Origin: Candidatus Pelagibacter sp. | Lineage (GTDB): Bacteria; Pseudomonadota; Alphaproteobacteria; Pelagibacterales; Pelagibacteraceae | Assembly: GCA_016777545.1 (NCBI GenBank) | Contig: JADHRH010000015.1 | Span: 1 to 12,393, forward strand | Length of the DNA stretch: 12,393 nucleotides | Direction: 5' to 3' | In this document: piece after piece, positions 1-6,229 of the stretch | How positions within the stretch are numbered: position 1 is the stretch's first letter | How the letters are laid out: each line of letters starts with the position of its first letter | The notes under the pieces: generated by a model | Told to the model about the DNA's origin: nothing | Seen by the model: only the letters and a program-made list of their open reading frames with translations | Databases searched by the model: none | Program-made: the position numbers and the translations under genes

Positions 1-76
1 GGAAGCCCAAATAGGATCAATTCTTAAAGAAACAGATATTGTTAGATATCAAGATATATACGGCCGTATTAAATAA
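1..76 (+). CDS. C-terminal end of an unidentified protein (partial)
   Basis: A reading frame enters from the left edge (first full codon at base 2) and stays open for 24 codons to a TAA at 74-76. The tail ends in YQDIYGRIK and is charged, with no membrane segment. The fragment is too short to name: I recognise no family motif in it. It points toward the minus-strand gene at 137-358, so the two are convergent with a 60-base gap. I see no convincing hairpin plus T-tract in that gap. That this is coding at all rests only on the open frame and on the gap that follows. Confidence 0.45.
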   Translation, partial: EAQIGSILKETDIVRYQDIYGRIK

Positions 77-136
77 TACTTTCAGCTATTATGCTTCTAG
101 CTGTGTTACCTGTACAAACGAATAAGATATTTTTCT

Positions 137-358
137 TTATAAAACAATTTTATAAATTCCAATTAAGAATAGTGGTATTTGTAAACCAAAATTAGTTAGT
201 ATTGCTTTATCTTTTGATAAAAATCCTGCAACAGTCCACCCAACCACACCTAAACCATGAAAATAAATATTGATAGGATAGATATTTAAATTAGTTAATA
301 ATATTCCAGTTAATACTAAAGCAGTACTGATCCATTTAAGGTATTTTTTAATAAACAT
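137..358 (-). CDS. Small hydrophobic membrane protein, unknown function
   Basis: This gene encodes 73 residues, mostly hydrophobic. Two to three membrane segments are likely, at about residues 7-23, 32-47 and 52-70, with a basic N-terminus (FIKKYLKW) that suggests a cytoplasmic start, and a short charged break SKDK between the last two. A motif NIYPINIY sits between the first two segments. The ATG at 358-356 has a strong GAGGAG ribosome-binding site just upstream (plus-strand 362-367), which is uncommon in this window and supports both the gene and its start. A perfect TATAAT on the minus strand at 404-399 would give a leader of about 30 bases. The gene is divergent from zur and shares its upstream region, so co-regulation is possible but unproven. 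I do not recognise the family with certainty. Confidence 0.72.
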   Translation of the reverse strand: MFIKKYLKWISTALVLTGILLTNLNIYPINIYFHGLGVVGWTVAGFLSKDKAILTNFGLQIPLFLIGIYKIVL

Positions 359-398
359 AATCTCCTCTATATGTAAGTTTTATGAGAATCTTATTACA

Positions 399-404
399 AT
401 TATA
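399..404 (-). promoter_or_regulatory. Putative -10 element for the small membrane protein gene
   Basis: The minus strand carries a perfect TATAAT here. A start point about 7 bases further on (near plus-strand 392) leaves a leader of about 34 bases that contains the GAGGAG ribosome-binding site. No good -35 is visible: the best partner, TGTTAA at 429-424, is weak and lies 19 bases upstream. AT-richness makes chance TATAAT matches common, so this is tentative. Confidence 0.35.
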
Positions 405-434
405 ACGCATACAAAAATCTTTATTAACAGTGTA

Positions 435-463
435 TTGACAAAAAAAATGTTATGTTATAACAT
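435..463 (+). promoter_or_regulatory. zur promoter, apparently leaderless
   Basis: A perfect TTGACA lies at 435-440. Seventeen bases later comes TAACAT at 458-463 (4 of 6 match to TATAAT, keeping the key second A and last T); an overlapping TATAAC at 456-461 is an alternative with a short 15-base spacer. Either -10 puts the transcription start at about 468-471, on the zur ATG at 470. No ribosome-binding site is visible between the promoter and the start codon. The natural reading is a leaderless or near-leaderless zur message. The -10 lies wholly inside the Zur operator, so bound repressor would exclude RNA polymerase. Confidence 0.6.
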
Positions 464-466
464 CAC
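444..466. promoter_or_regulatory. Zur-type operator upstream of zur
   Basis: This 23-base element has a perfect 12-base palindrome, ATGTTATAACAT, at 452-463, with a further half-site AATGTTAT at 446-453. Against the enterobacterial Zur consensus as I remember it (palindromic, with outer arms AAATGTTAT and ATAACATTT), I count 19 matches in 23 positions. The mismatches are 444, 454, 464 and 465. It sits immediately before a gene whose product has every Zur zinc ligand, and it overlaps that gene's promoter. Both facts support Zur autoregulation in response to zinc, and possibly control of the divergent gene at 137-358. Confidence 0.7.
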
Positions 467-469
467 ATA

Positions 470-832
470 ATGAATAATAATGATATAGTTTTTGATATAA
501 TTAAGAAATCGAAGAAACATTTAACTGCCTATGAAATACTAGATAAATTTCAAAAATTTAAAAAGATACAACCAATGGCTGTTTACAGATCTTTAAAAAA
601 ACTAATTGAAGAAGACAAGATACATAAATCCAATCAGAATAAAACGTATGTATTGTGCAGTCATGAGCATGTTAAACATAATCCATCTATAGCTATTTGT
701 AGAGATTGTGGAGACACAGAAGAGCTTAAATCAGAATTATTTGAAACAATATTTAAAAAAAACCCAATTAAAAATTATGACTTCAGTAATTTTCAGCTTG
801 AAGTTTCAACAATATGTAGGAGATGTAACTAA
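470..832 (+). CDS. zur: Zur, zinc-responsive Fur-family repressor
   Basis: This is a 120-residue Fur-superfamily regulator. The N-terminal winged helix includes LTAYEILDKF (18-27) and the recognition region QPMAVYRSLKKL (34-45). Fur and PerR usually have a T before VYR. All ligands known from E. coli Zur seem present. The structural site is C77 and C80 (CRDCG) with C116 and C119 (CRRC). The sensor site is H52, C63, H70 and E85. This pattern separates Zur from Fur, Mur and PerR. Zn-loaded Zur would repress zinc uptake genes and, given the operator at 444-466, its own transcription. The length is slightly below E. coli Zur because the N-terminus is short. The start at 470 is needed to keep the whole DNA-binding domain, as the next Met is residue 36. 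The TAA stop shares one base with the next ATG (TAATG), so the two genes are probably coupled. Confidence 0.88.
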   Translation: MNNNDIVFDIIKKSKKHLTAYEILDKFQKFKKIQPMAVYRSLKKLIEEDKIHKSNQNKTYVLCSHEHVKHNPSIAICRDCGDTEELKSELFETIFKKNPIKNYDFSNFQLEVSTICRRCN

Positions 833-1230
833 TGGAACACGCGCACGAATTACCAGAATTTCTTCATTTTTTAGAAGAACTTATAGAAGAATACGAAATA
901 TTAAGAGGATTTATATTTGGTTTTGTGCATACTTTAATTCCATTAATTGGTTTTTATTCAGGTTGGAGTATAAACCGTTTTTTAAAATTAATTTCTAATG
1001 GTGCAATTGCTGGAATAATTGGAATAGTTTTAGCTCATATTATAGCAGACTTTATAGCGGCCTTACTTGATCCTGATTTAAAAAGTGCAGCTATTGGTAT
1101 TGTGCTTGGAGGTTTTTTACCTCTTTTATCCGTACCTTTTTTAGAAAAATATGTAACAAAAAGTCAGTATCACACTGTTGTAGGTGATCATGAAGATCTA
1201 AAAAAAGATTTGAAAACCAAGCATAAATAA
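832..1230 (+). CDS. Zur-linked three-helix membrane protein with intramembrane HxxxD
   Basis: This gene encodes 132 residues. Membrane segments are likely at about 26-46, 55-79 and 84-104. The N-terminus is acidic with histidines (MEHAHELPEF, then HFLEELIEEYE) and the C-terminal tail is charged with several histidines. H33 lies in helix 1, and helix 2 carries H69-I-I-A-D73. HxxxD inside a helix is the zinc-site pattern of cation diffusion facilitators, but this protein is too short and otherwise unlike them. It starts at the shared base of TAATG with zur, behind an AGGAG at 818-822 nine bases from the ATG, so it is probably translated from the zur message and under zinc control. A role in metal binding or transport is inference only; no family was recognised. 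Confidence 0.8.
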   Translation: MEHAHELPEFLHFLEELIEEYEILRGFIFGFVHTLIPLIGFYSGWSINRFLKLISNGAIAGIIGIVLAHIIADFIAALLDPDLKSAAIGIVLGGFLPLLSVPFLEKYVTKSQYHTVVGDHEDLKKDLKTKHK

Positions 1231-1246
1231 AATATCTAATAAGGGA

Positions 1247-2245
1247 ATGAGTACAGTTTCCCTTACATTAGATGAAATTTTTGATTTAGCAAAAAAAACA
1301 TTATTAGCTAATGGTTGTGATGAAGAGAATGCTAGTATTTTAGCTGACACTATTATGAGAGCTGAAAGAGACGGCTCTGTGTCTCATGGTTTGTTTAGAT
1401 TACCTGCTTATGTTGCGGGCTTAAAAAGTAAAAAGATTAATGGTAAAGCAAGACCTGAATTAGAAAATGTTGCTCCAAGTATTATTAAAGTATTAGGTAA
1501 TAATGCAGTTGCTCCTATGGTTTTAAGTTTAGGACTACCCGCTGTTATTGAATTAGCAAAAAAAAATGGCGTAGCAGTTCTAGCTATAAAAAATTCACAT
1601 CACATGGCAGCCCTTTGGCCTGAAACTGAAGCTATTGCTGAAGCTGGCCTCGTTGGTATAGCTTGTACGTCTTATAAGCCTGCAGTTGCACCAGCTGGTG
1701 CTACGAAACCTTTATATGGTACAAACCCAATTTCTTTTGCTTGGCCTAGACCAGGTAAAACTCCAGTTGTCTATGATATGGCCACTGCCTCAATGGCAAT
1801 GGGTGAAGTTCAGATTGCAAAAAGAGAAGGACACAAAGTTCCCCTTGGAACAGGCTTAACTAAAGAAGGTAAAGAAACAACTGATCCTGGAGAAATTGCC
1901 GATGGTGGAGTTATACTTCCATTTGGTGGTTATAAAGGGTCTAGTATAGCAATGATGGTTGAGTTATTAGCTGGAGCATTAATTGGAGAAAATTTTAGTT
2001 TTGAAACTGCTGCTAAAGATAATAACGATGGCGGTCCGCCAAGTGGTGGTGAATTTATTATAGCAATCTCACCAGATAAAATTTCTGGTAAAGGTTGGGA
2101 TAAACATGCTGATAAATTTTTTAGTAAAATGTCAGCTATGGATGGGGTTAGACTTCCAGGTGAAAGAAGGCATAAAAATAGATTAGATAAAGGACCAAGA
2201 AATATTAATGAAGAACTTGTTAATAAAATTAAATCTTTAAGCTAA
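1247..2245 (+). CDS. dpkA: DpkA-like ketimine reductase (malate/L-lactate dehydrogenase superfamily)
   Basis: This 332-residue NAD(P)H-dependent oxidoreductase belongs to the Ldh_2 family, which is unrelated to the classical malate dehydrogenases. Family marks are SHGLFRLP (46-53, with the conserved H47), NSHH (116-119), GTNP (158-161), DMAT (177-180) and PFGGYKGS (225-232). The stretches AALWPETE, MAMGEVQIAKREG and TTDPGEI resemble delta1-piperideine-2-carboxylate/delta1-pyrroline-2-carboxylate reductase (DpkA) more than malate, ureidoglycolate or sulfolactate dehydrogenases. Such enzymes reduce cyclic imino acids to L-pipecolate or L-proline in D-lysine, D-proline or hydroxyproline catabolism. 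The gene is 16 bases after the Zur-linked membrane gene on the same strand, so it may share that message. AAGGGA abuts the ATG with no spacer, which is too close for a normal ribosome-binding site. The next Met is residue 37, too late. Substrate assignment is uncertain. Confidence 0.8.
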   Translation: MSTVSLTLDEIFDLAKKTLLANGCDEENASILADTIMRAERDGSVSHGLFRLPAYVAGLKSKKINGKARPELENVAPSIIKVLGNNAVAPMVLSLGLPAVIELAKKNGVAVLAIKNSHHMAALWPETEAIAEAGLVGIACTSYKPAVAPAGATKPLYGTNPISFAWPRPGKTPVVYDMATASMAMGEVQIAKREGHKVPLGTGLTKEGKETTDPGEIADGGVILPFGGYKGSSIAMMVELLAGALIGENFSFETAAKDNNDGGPPSGGEFIIAISPDKISGKGWDKHADKFFSKMSAMDGVRLPGERRHKNRLDKGPRNINEELVNKIKSLS

Positions 2246-3013
2246 TTCAATTTCAATAGGGGTGTGATCTGAAGGTTTTTCTTTTCCTCTGGGGTCTTTG
2301 TTAATATTAACATTCTTAACTATATTTAATAAAGAATTTGATACTAAGAAGTGATCAATTCTTAAGCCATTATTTTTTTGCCAAGCACCTCTCATATAAT
2401 CCCAATAAGTATATCCCTCTGTTCCACCATGAATATGACGGTAAGCATCATGAAAACCTAAATTAATTATTTCTCTAAATTTTTTTCTTATCTCAAGTCG
2501 GTATAAAGCGTCATCTTCAAACCCTTTAATATTATAAGCATCTTCTGCTGAAGGAAGAATATTAAAATCACCTGCTAAAATAATATTTTCATTTTTTTTT
2601 GAAAGAGACTTTAGTTGTTTAATCAAACTATCTAACCACATTTTTTTATAAGAATATTTTTCTGTATCAACTGGGTTACCATTTGGCGTATAAATATTAA
2701 TTATTTGTATATTTTTTTTCTTATATTTTAATTCTGCTGAAATAATTCTAGATTGTTTCAATTTATCTTTAATCAAATCTATTCTAACATTTTCTAGTTT
2801 ATGCTTAGATATAATAGCAACACCATTATAACTTTTTTGACCAAATACATAACTTTCATAATCTAATGTTGAAAAATCATCATAGGGAAAAGTCTCATCT
2901 TGTGTTTTAATTTCTTGCATCATAACAACATCGGGAGAAAATTTTTGAAGGTATTCTTTAATATTTTCAATTCTTGCTCTAACAGAATTAACATTCCAAG
3001 ATGTGATAATCAT
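2237..3013 (-). CDS. xthA: Exodeoxyribonuclease III
   Basis: This 258-residue AP endonuclease/3'-exonuclease of the endonuclease/exonuclease/phosphatase family acts in base-excision repair. Active-site residues known from E. coli ExoIII line up: N7 (SWNVNS), E34 (QEIK), Y108 (NIYTPNG), D149 and N151 (AGDFN), D220 (RIDHF), and D249-H250 (SDHTPI). The frame is open for ten more codons upstream, but I chose the ATG at 3013-3011 because the family begins MIITSWNVNS and because this ATG overlaps the erpA stop by one base (TAATG), implying coupling. The shorter start also avoids running into erpA. The gene ends convergently with dpkA, overlapping its last three codons: TTAAGCTAA at 2237-2245 provides a TAA stop on each strand. 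It is slightly shorter than the usual 268 or so residues. Confidence 0.95.
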   Translation of the reverse strand: MIITSWNVNSVRARIENIKEYLQKFSPDVVMMQEIKTQDETFPYDDFSTLDYESYVFGQKSYNGVAIISKHKLENVRIDLIKDKLKQSRIISAELKYKKKNIQIINIYTPNGNPVDTEKYSYKKMWLDSLIKQLKSLSKKNENIILAGDFNILPSAEDAYNIKGFEDDALYRLEIRKKFREIINLGFHDAYRHIHGGTEGYTYWDYMRGAWQKNNGLRIDHFLVSNSLLNIVKNVNINKDPRGKEKPSDHTPIEIELA

Positions 3014-3330
3014 TATATAGAGAATGAAACACCACAACCGCAAGAAGATTTGCTTTGTGGATTAGAGATTTTAAATTGATCACCAATTAGTTCTGAAACA
3101 TAGTCTACTTCAGATCCTTTTAATAAATCAGCTGAAGTTTTATCTATTAGAATTTTTTCATAATTTAGATCATCATTAGATATCTCATTATCAAAAGTAA
3201 ATTCATATTGAAAACCAGAACATCCACCACCTTTAATAGCGATTCTAAAAAAAGAACCAGGAGATTTTTTGGAGAGCAAATTATTAATCTGTTTTATAGC
3301 TTTATCTGTAAATTTAATTTCTTTAAACAT
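3013..3330 (-). CDS. erpA: A-type iron-sulfur carrier (ErpA/IscA family)
   Basis: This 105-residue HesB/IscA-type protein delivers Fe-S clusters to apoproteins. The three cluster-binding cysteines are C37 (GGGCSGFQY), C97 and C99 (SSCGCGVSF), in the usual C-x59-CxC arrangement. The compact length and the ending CGCGVSFSI favour ErpA, but ErpA, IscA and SufA cannot be cleanly separated by eye. In alphaproteobacteria erpA commonly sits next to xthA and divergent from dgt, as it does here, which supports the name. The ATG at 3330-3328 faces dgt across 50 bases that contain a symmetric -10 element. Transcription would give a leader of about 14 bases with no clear ribosome-binding site. Confidence 0.88.
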   Translation of the reverse strand: MFKEIKFTDKAIKQINNLLSKKSPGSFFRIAIKGGGCSGFQYEFTFDNEISNDDLNYEKILIDKTSADLLKGSEVDYVSELIGDQFKISNPQSKSSCGCGVSFSI

Positions 3331-3350
3331 AACACAACACTGGTATTACT

Positions 3351-3358
3351 ATTATAAT
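3351..3358. promoter_or_regulatory. Symmetric divergent -10 element between erpA and dgt
   Basis: ATTATAAT is a perfect 8-base palindrome, so it contains TATAAT on both strands (plus 3353-3358; minus 3356-3351). It lies near the middle of the 50-base divergent gap. On the plus strand it would start dgt near 3365 (leader about 16 bases); on the minus strand it would start erpA near 3344 (leader about 14 bases). A TTTAAA at 3378-3373 could serve as a weak minus-strand -35 with a 16-base spacer. The plus-strand -35 is poor. Symmetric -10 elements that fire in both directions are known in bacteria. Confidence 0.45.
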
Positions 3359-3380
3359 ATCAATTTATTGAATTTAAAGC

Positions 3381-4496
3381 ATGAATAATTACTCTCATTT
3401 GGCTCTTTCTAAAAGTATAGGTCGTTTACATAAAGAAAACAGTTCAGTTTATAGAACGTCTTTTCAAAGAGATAGAGATAGAATTATACATAGTGCTTCC
3501 TTTAGAAGACTAAAACATAAAACACAAGTTTTCGTTAATACAGAGGGTGATCATTACAGAACTAGAATTACTCATTCAATAGAAGTTGCACAAATAGCTA
3601 GATCTATTGCTAAATATTTAGGTTTGAATGATGATCTTTCAGAAACTTTAAGCCTTGCTCATGATCTGGGTCACACTCCATTTGGTCATGCAGGTGAAGA
3701 TGCTCTTAATGATTGCATGATAAATTACGGAGGATTTGATCATAACCTTCAAACTTTAAGAATTGTTATGTTTTTAGAACATAAGTATCTAAAATTTAAA
3801 GGACTAAATTTAACAATAGAAACACTAGATGGATTGTTAAAGCATAATGGTCCTGTTAATGACTTATCTACTGTTAACAGATTAATTGGATTAAAAAATT
3901 TTAATAAAAAAATAAAATATGAGAATTCAGGATCACTTGAAGCACAAATTTCAACAATTTCTGATGATATTGCTTATAACAATCATGATATTCAAGATGG
4001 AATAAAAGCTAAATTATTTGATTTAAATGACTTAATTGAAATTAATTTTTTTAGAGATATTTATAAATCACATAAAAAAAATATTAAAAAAAATAACAAG
4101 GATATTTTAATATATCAAATTATAAGAGACTCGATTGATTTAATGGTTAGAGATTTGATTGCTAATACAAAGTATAATTTAAAGATTAATAAAATTAAGA
4201 CTATAAAAGATGTTTATAATTTTGATAATAGTATTGTTTGCTTTTCAAATAAGTTTTTATCAATTGAAAAAGAAATTAGACTTTTTTTAAGAACCAAAAT
4301 GTATAATAATAAAAATGTATTATTAAAAAATAATCAAGGTAAGAAAATTATCAGTAAATTATTTTTTAAGATAAAAAAAAACCCATTGAAGTATATATCG
4401 AAGGACCAATTAAAAGCAGACTCTAATAGAGCAATAGCTGATTTTATTTCTGGTATGACTGACAGATATGCAATTAATTTAAATAAAACTATTTAA
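3381..4496 (+). CDS. dgt: dGTP triphosphohydrolase-like protein
   Basis: This 371-residue HD-domain phosphohydrolase hydrolyses dNTPs to deoxynucleosides and triphosphate, controlling dNTP pools. The N-terminus carries the family signature RDRDRIIHSASFRRLKHKTQ (30-49), followed by the metal site: H65 (RTRITHS), H94-D95 (AHDLGHTPFGH) and D195/D196 (SDDIAYNNHD). The length fits the shorter bacterial (type 2) dGTPase-like subfamily, not the longer E. coli Dgt of about 505 residues. The middle part (about 215-330) is lysine- and asparagine-rich and poorly conserved by eye. It is the first gene of the long plus-strand run, starting behind the symmetric promoter without a clear ribosome-binding site. 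Its TAA shares a base with the argS ATG. The dgt-argS pairing is typical of alphaproteobacteria. Confidence 0.92.
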   Translation: MNNYSHLALSKSIGRLHKENSSVYRTSFQRDRDRIIHSASFRRLKHKTQVFVNTEGDHYRTRITHSIEVAQIARSIAKYLGLNDDLSETLSLAHDLGHTPFGHAGEDALNDCMINYGGFDHNLQTLRIVMFLEHKYLKFKGLNLTIETLDGLLKHNGPVNDLSTVNRLIGLKNFNKKIKYENSGSLEAQISTISDDIAYNNHDIQDGIKAKLFDLNDLIEINFFRDIYKSHKKNIKKNNKDILIYQIIRDSIDLMVRDLIANTKYNLKINKIKTIKDVYNFDNSIVCFSNKFLSIEKEIRLFLRTKMYNNKNVLLKNNQGKKIISKLFFKIKKNPLKYISKDQLKADSNRAIADFISGMTDRYAINLNKTI

Positions 4497-6229
4497 TGAA
4501 CATTTTTGACTTATACTTAGACAAGATATTAATATTAATTAAAAAACTAAATAAAGATAAATTAATTGTTTTGCCAGAATCTTTAAATGGAATTAATGTT
4601 GATATTCCACCTGCTAACTTTGATTGTGATATTTCAACAAATGTAGCAATGTTCTTATCAAAAATTAATAAAAAATCCCCAATTGACTTAGCTAATTTTT
4701 TAATTAAAGAAATAAAGAAACAAGATGTGTTAATTGACTCAATAAATGTAGTAAAACCAGGTTTTATCAACATTAAATTTAAATCAGAATATTGGAATAA
4801 TTTTATAAAGAATGTAAATGACAATTACATAAATTATGGAACCAATATTAAAGAAAAGAAAAAAAAATATTTAATTGAATTTGTATCCGCCAACCCCACA
4901 GGTCCGTTGCATGTGGGTCATTGTAGGGGGGCAATTTTGGGTGATGTTATATCTAATCTATTGATATTTAATAAACATGATGTTTCAAAAGAATATTATG
5001 TAAATGATTACGGTAATCAAATTATAAATTTTACTAAGTCTGTTTATTATCGAATTAGAGAAATAATTTATAATGAAAACTTTCCAAAAGATAATACAGA
5101 TCTTTATCCAGGTGACTATTTAATAGATATAGCTAATAATATTATAAAGATCAAAAATGATTATAAATTTGACAATTTTGAGCATATAGCTAAAGAATTA
5201 ACACTTCTTTCTGTTTCTGAATCTTTAAAATTGATTAAGGGAAATTTAGCAAATCTTGGAATAATTCACGATAAGTTTACTAGTGAAACTACTATTGTCC
5301 AAAATAAGGAAGTTGAAAAAGTAATTGAAAATCTTAGACAAAAAAATTTGATCTATCAGGGAAAAATCAAAGCTCCTAAAGGAGATAATGATAGAGGATG
5401 GATAGAAAGAGACCAGCTTTTATTTAGATCTACTGATTTTGGTGATGATAAAGATAGAGCTTTACAAAAATCAGACAAAACATGGACATATTTTGCAAGC
5501 GATGTTGCTTACCATCATAACAAATTAGAGAGAAATTATGATGTTTTAATTAATATTTTGGGCGCAGATCATGCCGGCTATATTAAAAGAATTACCTCGG
5601 TTGTTGAAGCGTTATCAGGATCTAAGAATAAGTTAGTTTGTAAAGTTAGCCAACTTGTAAAACTTATTAAAGAAGGGAAACCTTTTAAAATGTCTAAAAG
5701 AAAAGGAGACTATATAACTGTTGAAGACTTAATTTCTGAAGTTGGAAAGGATGCTACAAGATTTATTATGTTAAATAGAAGTAGTGATGTTGAGCTTGAT
5801 TTTGATTTTAGCAAAGTCAAAGAAAAATCTAAAGAAAATCCTCTTTATTATGTTCAATACTGTTTTGCCAGAATTTCATCTGTCTTTAGACATGTGGGAT
5901 TAGATATTAATAAGGATTTAAAAATGAAAGAATATAACTTTAATTATTCTAAAGATGAAATGAATATATTAAAAAAAATTGCTGAATGGCCAAAATGTAT
6001 AGAAACTGCAAGTTCAAGGCTTGAGCCTCATAGAATACCTATTTACCTTTATGAACTTTCATCTGAATTTCATTCATACTGGAATATGGGCAAAGAAGAT
6101 AAGAGCAAAAGATTCATAAATGACGATAAAAAAATTCCTAATGATAAATTAGTTTTTTTAAAAATAATATCTAATGTAATTAAAAGTGGTATGTCTATTG
6201 TAGGAGTTAGCACTCCTGAAAAAATGTAA
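4496..6229 (+). CDS. argS: Arginyl-tRNA synthetase
   Basis: This 577-residue class I aminoacyl-tRNA synthetase charges tRNA-Arg. The domain order is an N-terminal additional domain (about 1-110), then the Rossmann catalytic core opened by SANPTGPLHVGH with the HIGH-type HVGH at 139-142, the KMSKS-type loop KMSKR at 398-402, and the C-terminal helical anticodon-binding (DALR) domain from about 455, including YYVQYCFARISS. The end GVSTPEKM matches the usual end of the family. The length is normal for bacterial ArgS. It overlaps dgt by one base and the next gene by one base (TAATG at both ends), so translation of all three is probably coupled. Confidence 0.97.
   Translation: MNIFDLYLDKILILIKKLNKDKLIVLPESLNGINVDIPPANFDCDISTNVAMFLSKINKKSPIDLANFLIKEIKKQDVLIDSINVVKPGFINIKFKSEYWNNFIKNVNDNYINYGTNIKEKKKKYLIEFVSANPTGPLHVGHCRGAILGDVISNLLIFNKHDVSKEYYVNDYGNQIINFTKSVYYRIREIIYNENFPKDNTDLYPGDYLIDIANNIIKIKNDYKFDNFEHIAKELTLLSVSESLKLIKGNLANLGIIHDKFTSETTIVQNKEVEKVIENLRQKNLIYQGKIKAPKGDNDRGWIERDQLLFRSTDFGDDKDRALQKSDKTWTYFASDVAYHHNKLERNYDVLINILGADHAGYIKRITSVVEALSGSKNKLVCKVSQLVKLIKEGKPFKMSKRKGDYITVEDLISEVGKDATRFIMLNRSSDVELDFDFSKVKEKSKENPLYYVQYCFARISSVFRHVGLDINKDLKMKEYNFNYSKDEMNILKKIAEWPKCIETASSRLEPHRIPIYLYELSSEFHSYWNMGKEDKSKRFINDDKKIPNDKLVFLKIISNVIKSGMSIVGVSTPEKM

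Noticed and set aside
77..136. Terminator in the convergent gap before the small membrane gene
   Set aside because: Only trivial 4-base inverted repeats (such as AGCT/AGCT) are present, without a G/C stem.
708..998. A 96-codon plus-strand frame across the zur-membrane protein junction
   Set aside because: It overlaps two well-supported genes in another frame, and its translation is basic and shows no domain; it is a shadow of those genes.
3014..3043. Ten-codon upstream extension of xthA
   Set aside because: The ExoIII family starts MIITSWNVNS, the later ATG is fused to the erpA stop as TAATG, and the extra residues would overlap erpA codons.
4489..4824. A 111-codon minus-strand frame antisense to the start of argS
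   Set aside because: It lies wholly within the dgt-argS junction and argS, with no promoter or ribosome-binding site; the hydrophobic translation comes from reversed AT-rich codons.
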